From assembly GCA_016839585.1 (NCBI GenBank), contig JAEOTZ010000017.1, forward strand, positions 34,973 through 98,972: a stretch of 64,000 nucleotides of DNA, in the 5' to 3' direction. Positions 1 through 7,924 of this stretch are shown piece after piece. The notes under the pieces were generated by a model. The model was not told the DNA's origin and did not search any database. It saw only the letters and a list, made by a program, of their open reading frames with translations. The stretch is from Promethearchaeota archaeon (GTDB lineage Archaea; Asgardarchaeota; Lokiarchaeia; Sigyniarchaeales; SOKP01). Position 1 is the first letter of the stretch. Every line of letters begins with the position of its first letter. A program made the position numbers and the translations under genes.

Positions 1-363
1 AGAATGGCAATAGCTATATGTAGAGATTTTCTTGATATGGATCTCAGAGTTGAACTTAAAAATTTTGAACCACCAATAGACATAATGTTCAATCCAGCCT
101 TTACTCCCGTTACAGCTGATTTTAAAGCAGCCCATTTTGATGCCCGGAGGTCAATATATGCTTATTGTTTCTTTGTAAATATCGCTGAATTTGGAGAATC
201 TCTCATTTACACACCAGAAAAAGAACGTATCGAAAGAACAATACCATCTAAAGAAGAGGACATAATTTTTAAAGATGTAGATCTCTTTAAATTGCGTTCA
301 GAACGTAAGAAATGGGAAAAAGAACGAAAAAGTGATAAGAGATTCATACAAAGCACAAGATAA
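1..363 (+). CDS. C-terminal part of a carbon-nitrogen hydrolase (nitrilase superfamily), partial
   Basis: The reading frame is open to the left edge, so the gene begins outside the window; the ATG at position 4 is probably internal. The visible 120 residues begin with an AICRDF stretch that fits the Cys nucleophile region of nitrilase-family enzymes. A NPAFTP segment and a D-A-R-R-S-x-Y-A-Y-C-F-F-V-N segment follow, as expected after the active-site Cys. These enzymes hydrolyse amide or nitrile C-N bonds with a Glu-Lys-Cys triad; the Glu and Lys would lie upstream and are not visible. The tail is charged and Lys/Arg-rich. The substrate cannot be inferred. It points toward the convergent minus-strand gene at 431. 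Confidence 0.55.
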   Translation, partial: RMAIAICRDFLDMDLRVELKNFEPPIDIMFNPAFTPVTADFKAAHFDARRSIYAYCFFVNIAEFGESLIYTPEKERIERTIPSKEEDIIFKDVDLFKLRSERKKWEKERKSDKRFIQSTR

Positions 364-430
364 ATAATAAACTATATAAGTTTAAGAAGATCTCATTAGT
401 TCTTTACATTAAATATAAAAAAGAAAAATA

Positions 431-1498
431 TTAATTTTTGGGTTTTTTTATTTTATCCTTTACTTCAGCTTCAGTTCCCTCAATTTTAAAAGGTTTTGAG
501 GGTCTTGATTTGTCAATCGGGGCATTACAAGCCCAACAAGCATTTTCCAAATTGGATAATGCACGTGCACAGTTTTCACAATATAAAGCATCACAACTAG
601 TGCAGATATACGTATTGAAACCCCCTACCTTACTTTTGCAAACTAAACATATTTTCTGTTCCCGATAATAAGTAACTTCTTCTTCAGTTATTTGTTTAGG
701 TCTTTTAGCAATCCTAAATATTGAATCTTCAATTTTTACTTCTTTTTCAGCAGAGATCTTTTCAATTTTAATAGGTTCTTCTTTCAATCCCAAATAATAC
801 AGCCAAAATGTAAAAACCATGCCAATTCTTACTAAAAAAAGTCCAACGCCAATAATTCCTAAACCCTCAATCAAACTAAATATAGAATTTAAAATGAAGC
901 CAATTGCTAAATAAAAATACTTTTTTCTTAGTACATCTGTTGATTTAATACTTTTAATCAAATACCCAATTCCAAGAAAAACGAAGGAAATAGCGACGTA
1001 TGAAAAGCCAATTAGGTAAAAAAGGCTATTAGCGAGCAAATCTTCATCAACAAGATCTTCACCTGGCACATCGGGAACGTAAATCGATATAGATCCTAGT
1101 GGATCTAAAAAAAGAAGTAATTCCCATACAATTGATATGAATACAATAAATCCAACCATATACCATTTTCTTTTAGGAATTAGCAGTTCGCCACCAACAT
1201 AAATGATAAATATTATTGAAAAAGGTACCCAAATGTAACTCATAATAGCTTGTAATTCATATGGTATATTTATTCCATTTACAATATCAAAATTTTTGCC
1301 TGTTATTAAAAGAGATAAAGATTCCCAGAAATTACCCCAATACCAAAGACCATTAAAAAAAATAGCCAAACCCATAAAAAAGAGGAGTTTAACATTAGTT
1401 TTTCTACCCTGATATATAAAATATAATCCAAAAGAGCAGCCAATTATAAGAATGCCCATTATTGAGATAACATTAAGCCAACCTACATCAGAAAGCAT
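431..1498 (-). CDS. 7TM membrane protein with C-terminal eight-cysteine zinc finger (candidate E3), paralogue 1
   Basis: This 355-residue protein has about seven hydrophobic helices in residues 8-238, a linker, then a compact Cys-rich domain. Its cysteines are C284, C287, C299, C302, C307, C310, C321 and C324, spaced C-x2-C-x11-C-x2-C-x4-C-x2-C-x10-C-x2-C. Eight ligands in four CxxC pairs suit a cross-brace fold binding two zincs, as in C4C4 RING or FYVE fingers. The loop LDPLGS and a PGEDL motif before TM5 are shared with the paralogues at 5518 and 6820 and, partly, 24628. It is divergent from the ubiquitin-like operon that starts at 1973. Membrane-bound E3 ligase is the attractive reading because E1, E2 and Ubl genes lie next door. 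A non-E3 zinc ribbon or FYVE-like lipid-binding finger remains possible. Confidence 0.7.
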   Translation of the reverse strand: MLSDVGWLNVISIMGILIIGCSFGLYFIYQGRKTNVKLLFFMGLAIFFNGLWYWGNFWESLSLLITGKNFDIVNGINIPYELQAIMSYIWVPFSIIFIIYVGGELLIPKRKWYMVGFIVFISIVWELLLFLDPLGSISIYVPDVPGEDLVDEDLLANSLFYLIGFSYVAISFVFLGIGYLIKSIKSTDVLRKKYFYLAIGFILNSIFSLIEGLGIIGVGLFLVRIGMVFTFWLYYLGLKEEPIKIEKISAEKEVKIEDSIFRIAKRPKQITEEEVTYYREQKICLVCKSKVGGFNTYICTSCDALYCENCARALSNLENACWACNAPIDKSRPSKPFKIEGTEAEVKDKIKKPKN

Positions 1499-1972
1499 TT
1501 TTGGATCCGCCTTTTTAAATATATTTTTTTTGTAATTTTTATTGTAATTATCTCTTTTTTACAATATAAAAAGCTTACTACATTAATGTTCAATCTCATT
1601 AATCTTATTAATTAAATTATTAAAAATCCATAAAAATAGTTCAATTTTATTTTGTGTTTACTGCTAAGAATATTATTAAGTAATATTATTCTCTTTTGTA
1701 TTTGATTCATTTGTATCTTTTTTCTTAGTAAATTTGTAAAAAATAATTTTATCATTGGGAGGTTTTCGTTCAATTATTCCTTTCTTTTTTGTTTTTACTA
1801 TTTTTGGATATGAATCTCTATTCTGTTTCTCATGCATGAGAGCTCTCTTGATATTTTTCTATAGTTTTAAACTTATCAATTATATTTATATATATTTTTC
1901 ATAATCATTTTAATTAATCTTATTATCTTAAATAAAATTAAAAATCAAGTCAAAAAATAATTAGAATCTAAG
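1499..1972. other. intergenic region upstream of the ubiquitin-like operon
   Basis: This 474-bp gap separates the divergent candidate E3 and the GTPase-JAMM-E1-E2 run. Apart from the small frame at 1676-1837 it is plain AT-rich DNA. A TATA-like run (atttatatatatt) near 1883-1896 is a possible plus-strand promoter for the operon, about 80 bp before the GTPase start. Confidence 0.35.
1676..1837 (-). CDS. possible small Lys-rich protein (53 aa)
   Basis: An ATG-started frame of 53 codons lies in the gap between the divergent genes at 1498 and 1973. The product is highly charged, with Lys runs and a PPNDKIIFYKF segment, and has no recognisable domain. Low-complexity AT-rich DNA readily gives such frames, so this is tentative. 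No strong ribosome binding site is seen. Confidence 0.25.
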   Translation of the reverse strand: MHEKQNRDSYPKIVKTKKKGIIERKPPNDKIIFYKFTKKKDTNESNTKENNIT

Positions 1973-2878
1973 ATGATATCTAGGATATATGTCATAGCAA
2001 AAGGAGGGATACTCTGTTATTCAAAAAATTATATATGCCCTAGTGAAGTAGAAGATGATTTAATAAGTGGTTTTCTTACAGCAATTAGTGGTTTTGCAAA
2101 AGCAGTTAAAGTTGGTGAAATAAAATCACTTAACTTTAAAAATTTTAATTTTTTCTATTCCTATTCATCTGAATTCGATTGTATGTTTATTATTGTTACA
2201 GATATAGAAGATCTGGAAGATGAGGTAAGAGAAAAAGTAGAGTTGATGAAAGTTGAATTTATTAATAGATATCATGAATATTTAGAGAATTGGACAGGTA
2301 AAACTCAAGTGTTTGAAAGTTTTGATGAGTTTATTGAAGCACATATATATATTCCCCCAAAAGTTTTATTTGTTGGTGAAACTGGTGTAGGAAAAACAAC
2401 TATTATGGATTTATTTCCTGAAGAAACTATTTTAAATATAGATGATGATATGAATGAAATCATTGAAAAACCAGTTGATATAACAAATTTAGGAAATATA
2501 AAGCAATTTATATTAAGGGAGATTGATTTAGAAGATTTAATAAGTAATTCAAAGCAGTATAAAACTTTATTAAACATTTGCGATATTATATGTATTATAA
2601 CTAATTCAGCAGCCAGTAATTTAAGAAGAACAAAAAAATTATTTTTAAAACTTAAGAAAAAAGTCCGGAAAGCAGATTTCTATATAATTGCAAATTTTCA
2701 GGATTTAAAAGAAACATCTTTTGAAGCTAAGGAAATTGAAGAAACTTTTGGTGTAAAAACATATGGATTTTCTGCAATCCAAGAAGATTCGGCTAAAAAT
2801 ATTTTTATCATAATGAATGAAATTCTAAAAAATTCCATTTATAATAAAATTCAAATGAAGCAAAAGCAAGTTTCTTAA
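1973..2878 (+). CDS. longin-like domain fused to a divergent small GTPase, first gene of the ubiquitin-like operon
   Basis: This is a 301-residue two-domain protein. Residues 1-125 form an alternating strand/helix module with the motif ISGFLTAISGF, which resembles the longin-like modules at 21253, 44923 and 51698. Residues 128-290 look like a Ras-superfamily GTPase: the P-loop GETGVGKT is at 135-142 and a G5-like SAI at 267-269. The G4 NKxD is replaced by NFQD (241-244) and no clear DxxG is visible, so nucleotide specificity or hydrolysis may be altered. The gene ends 43 bp before the JAMM gene on the same strand, so co-transcription with JAMM, E1 and E2 is likely. A membrane-associated regulator or targeting factor for conjugation is an inference only. 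Confidence 0.75.
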   Translation: MISRIYVIAKGGILCYSKNYICPSEVEDDLISGFLTAISGFAKAVKVGEIKSLNFKNFNFFYSYSSEFDCMFIIVTDIEDLEDEVREKVELMKVEFINRYHEYLENWTGKTQVFESFDEFIEAHIYIPPKVLFVGETGVGKTTIMDLFPEETILNIDDDMNEIIEKPVDITNLGNIKQFILREIDLEDLISNSKQYKTLLNICDIICIITNSAASNLRRTKKLFLKLKKKVRKADFYIIANFQDLKETSFEAKEIEETFGVKTYGFSAIQEDSAKNIFIIMNEILKNSIYNKIQMKQKQVS

Positions 2879-2921
2879 ATAGAAAATTCAAACTAATTAC
2901 AATCAAATCAATTTCTTAATT

Positions 2922-3434
2922 ATGACAATTGACGAGAATTACGTATTTCCATTATATATTACTAAAGAAGTAATAGAAGGGATTAAAAAGATATGTAAAG
3001 AAAACGTTAATGAAGTTTTTGGTTATTTAGTTGGAGAACGCTACATTTGGGATAAACAGAAATACATTTTATTAAATCATTATCTTTACATAAAGGAGGC
3101 TTTCATAGCAAATGAATTTTATTTTCAAGAATCAGGAGAAAAAGGGATAGTCAACAATATTCAATTTGAATTTTTTAAATATTCGGAGGAATTTGATAAA
3201 TTAAAATTAGATCCAAATAATGAAAACTTACTAAGGTTAGGGTGGTGGCATTCCCATCCAAATTTTGGATGCTTTTTAAGTAGTGTTGATTTAGCTACTC
3301 AACGCTCAATTTTTAATAAATCATATCACGTAGCTTTAGTTGTTGATCCAATTAGAGATGAATATAAATTTTTTACTTTAAATGATCAATTCGAAGATGG
3401 ATATAAAGAAATTAGTTATGCCATTATCAAGTAG
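2922..3434 (+). CDS. JAMM/MPN+ metalloprotease (Rpn11/CSN5-like deubiquitinase)
   Basis: The 170-residue protein is a single MPN+ domain. The complete JAMM signature is visible: H110-S-H112-P, then S120 and D123 in exact H-x-H-P-x6-S-x2-D spacing, with E31 in the NEVFGYLVG strand as the likely catalytic Glu. The two His and the Asp should bind zinc. Family members cleave isopeptide or peptide bonds after the ubiquitin Gly-Gly. It lies between the GTPase and E1 genes and near a Ubl whose Gly-Gly is followed by four extra residues. Its likely tasks are therefore maturing that Ubl precursor and removing it from targets. There is no extra domain to give proteasome association. Confidence 0.9.
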   Translation: MTIDENYVFPLYITKEVIEGIKKICKENVNEVFGYLVGERYIWDKQKYILLNHYLYIKEAFIANEFYFQESGEKGIVNNIQFEFFKYSEEFDKLKLDPNNENLLRLGWWHSHPNFGCFLSSVDLATQRSIFNKSYHVALVVDPIRDEYKFFTLNDQFEDGYKEISYAIIK

Positions 3435-3487
3435 ATATTTGATAATTTTTAATTTCGATTCAATTATTAAAATAATCTTGTAAAAAT

Positions 3488-4366
3488 ATGACAGACAACA
3501 GTGATAATGAATATAAAATCTTAGGAGAGGAGGATATAAATGAGGATAAGTATGATCGACAGAAACGAATTGCTGGATGGGACCAAAATAAGATCTCAAA
3601 TGCTACGGTAATGATAATAGGGGTTGGTGCAACCGGTAACGAAGTCGCTAAAAATTTAAGCTTGAGCGGAATTGGAAAGTTAATTATTATTGATTATGAT
3701 ATTATTGAAAAATCCAATCTTAATCGATGTATTTTGTTTAATATGGAAAATAAAGTAGAAAATAAATATAAAGTAGATATCATTAAAGCAGCGTGTGAAA
3801 AACTCAATCCTGAAGTTAAAATTTTAACAATAAAGAAAGCTCTTAATGAGATAGATAAAGATTTGTATAAACAAGTGGATGTGATTTGCTCTTGTCTTGA
3901 TAATGTTGAAGCTAGACTTGAAGCAAATAATTATGCATATTATTATCAGGTACCTTTTATTGATTCTGGAATTGATGAATTCTTTGGATCAGTCCAAGCT
4001 GTATATTCTGGAGTTACTGATGCTGCTTGTCTACAATGCGGGATTTCTGGTGCTGATTTAGATTTAATGTGGGTAAAGTTTTCCTGTACAGGAGAAGAAA
4101 TCGAATCTTCTAATGGAGCTACTATTGGTAAAATTGCAACTATAATTACTACAACTTCTATTATAGGAGGAATTCAAACTCAACAAGTAATAAAATTTTT
4201 ATTAGGAATTGATCAATTTAAAGAGCAAGGAAAGTGGAATCCTCATATTGGAGAACCCTTAATAGGTAAACAATTAAATTATAATGGATTAATAAATAAA
4301 TTTGAAGTTATTGAAAAGTTAAAGAATCCAGATTGTTGGACATGTTCTTATAAGGATAATAAATGA
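3488..4366 (+). CDS. E1-like ubiquitin-activating enzyme (ThiF/MoeB/UBA family)
   Basis: The 292-residue protein has the adenylation fold of the ThiF/UBA family. Visible are the RQKR arch motif at 25-28, the nucleotide loop GVGATG at 45-50, an acidic strand DYDIIEKSNLNR at 69-80, and two CxxC pairs (C181/C184 and C283/C286) that should hold structural zinc. C200 in KFSCTGEE is a candidate thioester Cys, since it lies after the first CxxC as in UBA3-type enzymes. It should adenylate the Ubl C-terminal Gly and pass it as a thioester to the E2 encoded 110 bp downstream. It lacks separate UFD and large catalytic-Cys domains, so it is a minimal E1. Confidence 0.9.
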   Translation: MTDNSDNEYKILGEEDINEDKYDRQKRIAGWDQNKISNATVMIIGVGATGNEVAKNLSLSGIGKLIIIDYDIIEKSNLNRCILFNMENKVENKYKVDIIKAACEKLNPEVKILTIKKALNEIDKDLYKQVDVICSCLDNVEARLEANNYAYYYQVPFIDSGIDEFFGSVQAVYSGVTDAACLQCGISGADLDLMWVKFSCTGEEIESSNGATIGKIATIITTTSIIGGIQTQQVIKFLLGIDQFKEQGKWNPHIGEPLIGKQLNYNGLINKFEVIEKLKNPDCWTCSYKDNK

Positions 4367-4475
4367 AGATTAAATCCATTTCAAAATAAAAAATGATTAT
4401 TATGAAAGATATAATATAAATATAAAGAAAGAAAATATCAATATGTAACTTAATGAGATTTTTAATTTTAAAAAG

Positions 4476-5033
4476 ATGCCAGAACTTCCTTTAGAAATTT
4501 GGAAAAATAGGATTGAAAATGAAATTAAAAGTTTAAAAAGCTTAAACGTTATCGATATGAATTCAATAGTTCAAAGTGATAATAGTGTTAAGTTTTTAAT
4601 CAATTTACAAGGCTTAGGTTTTATTATGGGTACTTTTAAGGAAGGAATTGATATTGTTCCTCAGAAAGATCATCAAATTCATTTGGAACTAAATAGAGCT
4701 TTTCCATATCCTGGAGGCATTAGATTTTCTTGGCAATCAAATATATTTCATCCCAATATTCATCCTGCTAAAGCCCCCTTGCGTTACGAATCTGGAACTG
4801 GCTATATTTGTTTAAACATTCTAAAAAAATGGTCAAGACTTACAGATTTAGAGACTACCGTCAAAGCCTTGCAAAAATTAGTGGAGAATCCTAATCCAGA
4901 TGATCCATTAAAATATGATATTTGTTTAGAAGCAGCAAATTTTTTTAAGCAAAATACTATGGAAGACCTCAAGAAAGAATTCAAAATTGAAGAAGAAGAG
5001 GAAGAAAAGGATGATATAGTCATCATAGATTAG
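4476..5033 (+). CDS. E2-like ubiquitin-conjugating enzyme (UBC fold)
   Basis: The 185-residue protein has the canonical E2 core. The HPN motif is at 92-94 (SNIFHPNIHP), the active-site Cys is C112 in GYICLNIL, and W119 follows. The E2-typical NPNPDDPLKYDI stretch and C-terminal helix are at 138-165. A long acidic tail (EEEEEE near 172-177) follows the UBC core. The enzyme should accept the Ubl from the E1 and transfer it to lysines, probably with a zinc-finger E3. It is the last plus-strand gene of the operon and converges on the Ubl gene 74 bp away. Confidence 0.92.
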   Translation: MPELPLEIWKNRIENEIKSLKSLNVIDMNSIVQSDNSVKFLINLQGLGFIMGTFKEGIDIVPQKDHQIHLELNRAFPYPGGIRFSWQSNIFHPNIHPAKAPLRYESGTGYICLNILKKWSRLTDLETTVKALQKLVENPNPDDPLKYDICLEAANFFKQNTMEDLKKEFKIEEEEEEKDDIVIID

Positions 5034-5107
5034 AAAAGTTAAATATCATTCTTAATCCTAACTTATTAACTTATTCTTAATAATTGGATCTCCAATTAAA
5101 AAATAAT

Positions 5108-5374
5108 TTATTGTTTATAATAACCCCCAATTACTCTCGCCCATAAAGCTAGCTTGTCATTTTCCTTTAATCCAAATTTATGCACAGAATCCTCGATGGT
5201 TATTGTTGAAGGTAACTCCTTTCCATTTAATACTAAAGTATATGCGCGTTCCTCGGCACTAATAATGCCCATATGCTTTACAATTATGTCTATAATCCTT
5301 TCAATTGTATGATGCTCCTTAACATCAAGTTTAATAACTTTACCTGTTCGTGAATCCTCAATAGTTATTCTCAT
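5108..5374 (-). CDS. ubiquitin-like modifier precursor with Gly-Gly and a four-residue tail
   Basis: The 88-residue protein has a beta-grasp pattern: strands at 1-18, a helix TIERIIDIIVKHM at 23-35, then strands around YTLVLNGKEL and DKLALWARV. The C-terminus is V-I-G83-G84 followed by YYKQ. The tail must be removed to expose the Gly-Gly for adenylation, which fits the JAMM protease 1.7 kb away. Like eukaryotic ubiquitin precursors, it appears to be made inactive. It is transcribed against the E1/E2 run and lies downstream of two candidate E3 genes on its own strand. A GAGAGA stretch precedes the ATG as a possible ribosome binding site. Confidence 0.9.
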   Translation of the reverse strand: MRITIEDSRTGKVIKLDVKEHHTIERIIDIIVKHMGIISAEERAYTLVLNGKELPSTITIEDSVHKFGLKENDKLALWARVIGGYYKQ

Positions 5375-5517
5375 ATAAATCTCTCTCTTTTTTTTAAATT
5401 ATGTAAATATTTTAATGATTAATTTAATTTATTTTAAAATTTGTATTATATATTTAAATATTTTATTTCTTTTCATGTAATCTTAATTTCACTTATTTAT
5501 AATAACTTTTTGAACCT

Positions 5518-6621
5518 CTATTCTTCTCTGAGTGTTTTCCTTGATCCTTCTGATATTGTGATATCGATATCATCTTCTTCTATTTTAAAAGGTTTAATGG
5601 GTTTTGAATCGTCAATTGGATTATTACAAGACCAACACATGTTTTCTAATTGAGTTAGAATTTGAGCGCAATTATCGCAATAAAATGATTTACACTTAGG
5701 ACAAATAAAAACATCAATGAATCCCTTTAATTTTTTTTTACAAACTAAACAGATTGTTTGTTTTCGATATAACTCAATCTCTTTTATGGATATATCAGAG
5801 GGTCTAGAATAAGATAACACCTCGGATAATGAAGTTGTTAGGATATCCCTCTCAATTTCATCATCATGAATATCTTCTTCTGGCTGGGTTGTAACTTCTT
5901 CTTTTTTTACTCCCAAAACAAAAAAAAGTCCACTAGCGACCATTCCATATCTAACAATAATTAAAATGATTGTTGGCAGGAAAAATAAAATATCCACAGT
6001 TCCAAATCCTAATAAAAGAATGAAACAGATAGTTAAATTCGCGAATTTTTCTCTTAAGAGACCTGTTGATTTAACAGATCCATAAAAAAATCTAACAACA
6101 TAGAATAGTGTTGCTGTTGCAAAAAAGATAATAAGTAAAATAGAAGCAGGAGAACCCATAATTAAAACATTATCAATTAAATTTTCTCCTGAATTTGAAG
6201 GCATCTTATAATCTACAGTACCAAATGGGTCTAATAAAAGAAATAAATCAAAGATTATCGCTAAAATAATATAAATAAATAATATTGAATTTTTAAATTC
6301 TTTTTTAACACCTGGTATCAAAAATTCAATACCAAGATATATCCCAAATGAGAGAGTTGGAGCAAACCATATGAATGTTAAAATACCATGAATTCCAGAG
6401 GCATTATTCAAATTTTTGCCAGTAAAGAGGATTGTGAAAAAATCTAAAACTATACCAGTGAAAAACATACTTATGAATATGATTAGTAATCCAAAATACA
6501 ATAAAATATCAGATTTTGATTTTTTATATCTATACAGACTAAAGGAACCCCAAAGAAAACCAGTGATATACCAAATAATCGCAGTTATTCCATTAAATAG
6601 TCCAATAGGAGTTAGAGTTAT
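5518..6621 (-). CDS. 7TM membrane protein with C-terminal eight-cysteine zinc finger (candidate E3), paralogue 2
   Basis: The protein is a paralogue of those at 431 and 6820, with seven helices followed by four CxxC pairs (CLVC, CPKC, CDNC, CWSC) and a PIDDSKP tail. The first usual start codon is TTG at 6501, but similarity to the paralogues continues upstream in frame through TPIGLFNGITAIIWYITGF to about 6621. An in-frame TAG at 6625-6627 is the limit. That stretch contains no ATG, GTG or TTG; an ATA at 6619-6621 lies where the other paralogues start. Either a non-standard start is used or the ATG was lost; the conservative alternative is 5518-6501 (327 residues). It lies 143 bp upstream of the Ubl gene on the same strand. 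Confidence 0.65.
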   Translation of the reverse strand: MTLTPIGLFNGITAIIWYITGFLWGSFSLYRYKKSKSDILLYFGLLIIFISMFFTGIVLDFFTILFTGKNLNNASGIHGILTFIWFAPTLSFGIYLGIEFLIPGVKKEFKNSILFIYIILAIIFDLFLLLDPFGTVDYKMPSNSGENLIDNVLIMGSPASILLIIFFATATLFYVVRFFYGSVKSTGLLREKFANLTICFILLLGFGTVDILFFLPTIILIIVRYGMVASGLFFVLGVKKEEVTTQPEEDIHDDEIERDILTTSLSEVLSYSRPSDISIKEIELYRKQTICLVCKKKLKGFIDVFICPKCKSFYCDNCAQILTQLENMCWSCNNPIDDSKPIKPFKIEEDDIDITISEGSRKTLREE

Positions 6622-6819
6622 ATGCTACACCTTTTATAGTATATAGATTTCAATATATTTAAGCTTGATATTTAATAACAAAATATAAATTTGTAAAAGA
6701 TTACATAATAAATTTTGCTCAATTTCCTTAAAAATTTTTTCACTTTAAGGCAAGGCTAAATGTAATATTACTTTTTTTTAGCATCTTAAAAAAAGCTTTT
6801 AATTATTTTTAATTATATT

Positions 6820-7869
6820 TCAAGATATATCATTATTTTGCTTAACAGGTTTTGATTCATCAATTTGCTCCTCACATATCCAACACTTATTACTCATTTC
6901 TATCATCTTTTCCGTGCATTTTTCACAATATAATGCTTCACATTGAGGACATAAGAAAATTTTAATGAAGCCCTGAATTTCTCTTTCACAGATTAGACAT
7001 TTTGTTTGTTCTCGAAATGCTAAGATTTGTTCTTGTGATATCTCTTTAGATTTAGTCTCAGATAAAATATCTATAAGAGAAGGTTCTTCAGATCTAAATT
7101 TTTTAATGGAAGGCAATTTCATGCCTTTTACAGATTCTTCTTTTAAGCTAAAATAAAAGATAAATCCCCCAATAATCATAAGAACTCTTATTATAATTAT
7201 TGATGTACCTTTAGGTAAATTAAAGAAATCTAAAGGGAAAATAACTACGTCTAAAGAACCAGAACCAAAAAATACTATGAAAGTGATTAATAATAATATG
7301 AGTTTCTTTCTTAATATTCCTGAGGATTTAATACCACTATATAAAAATGAAAGACTAAATACTATAATCCCCGGAAATAAAGAAATTCCGAGCATATAAA
7401 ATGGAGGAGTCCAAAAAACTAAGATATTATCAATTAAGTCTTGACCGGGTTCTGAGGGGCTTTTATAAATAATCGAACTTGAATGAGTTAAAAATAACAG
7501 AATTTCGTATATTATACTTATTATCGAAAAATAAATTAATATTAAATACTTCAACCATACTTTAAAGTTCATAGCAATAAGTTCATTAAATATATAGGTA
7601 CCAATAATTATTAAAGGACCAAACCAGAAAAATGTAAGAATACCATGTATATTTGTATCTAAGTTGCTCTCTGTAAAAAGAACTAATAAAGAATCTAAAA
7701 CCAAACCTGAATATAATAAGCTTATAAATAATATAGCCAAACCCATAGAAAATAAAACATTTGATTTTGATTTCCTTGCCTTAATTAAACTATATGTCCC
7801 CCATATTAAACCAAGGGTAAACCATATAATAATGGTTAAAGCACTTATTACTCCAATAGGAGAAGGCAT
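6820..7869 (-). CDS. 7TM membrane protein with C-terminal eight-cysteine zinc finger (candidate E3), paralogue 3
   Basis: The 349-residue paralogue of the 431 and 5518 products starts MPSPIGVISALTIIIW. Seven helices cover roughly residues 8-240. A linker predicted to be cytoplasmic follows, then the finger with CLIC, CPQC, CEKC and CWIC pairs and a QIDESKP tail. The Cys spacing is C-x2-C-x12-C-x2-C-x4-C-x2-C-x10-C-x2-C. The preserved finger in three diverged copies argues that it is functional. It is first in a minus-strand series with paralogue 2 and the Ubl gene. An E3 role is inferred from location and the cross-brace-like Cys pattern; no His ligand is present. Confidence 0.7.
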   Translation of the reverse strand: MPSPIGVISALTIIIWFTLGLIWGTYSLIKARKSKSNVLFSMGLAILFISLLYSGLVLDSLLVLFTESNLDTNIHGILTFFWFGPLIIIGTYIFNELIAMNFKVWLKYLILIYFSIISIIYEILLFLTHSSSIIYKSPSEPGQDLIDNILVFWTPPFYMLGISLFPGIIVFSLSFLYSGIKSSGILRKKLILLLITFIVFFGSGSLDVVIFPLDFFNLPKGTSIIIIRVLMIIGGFIFYFSLKEESVKGMKLPSIKKFRSEEPSLIDILSETKSKEISQEQILAFREQTKCLICEREIQGFIKIFLCPQCEALYCEKCTEKMIEMSNKCWICEEQIDESKPVKQNNDIS

Positions 7870-7924
7870 TTGTAAAAAATATGATTTAATTCTAAATTCT
7901 TTTACCTTAAATCTGAATACAAAA

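Noticed and set aside
2305..2577. Minus-strand frame inside the longin-GTPase gene
   Set aside because: Shadow of a well-supported gene with P-loop.
3520..3545. Strong GGAGAGGAGG followed by ATG in the E1 gene
   Set aside because: The ATG at 3540 is out of frame with the E1 and opens no long frame.
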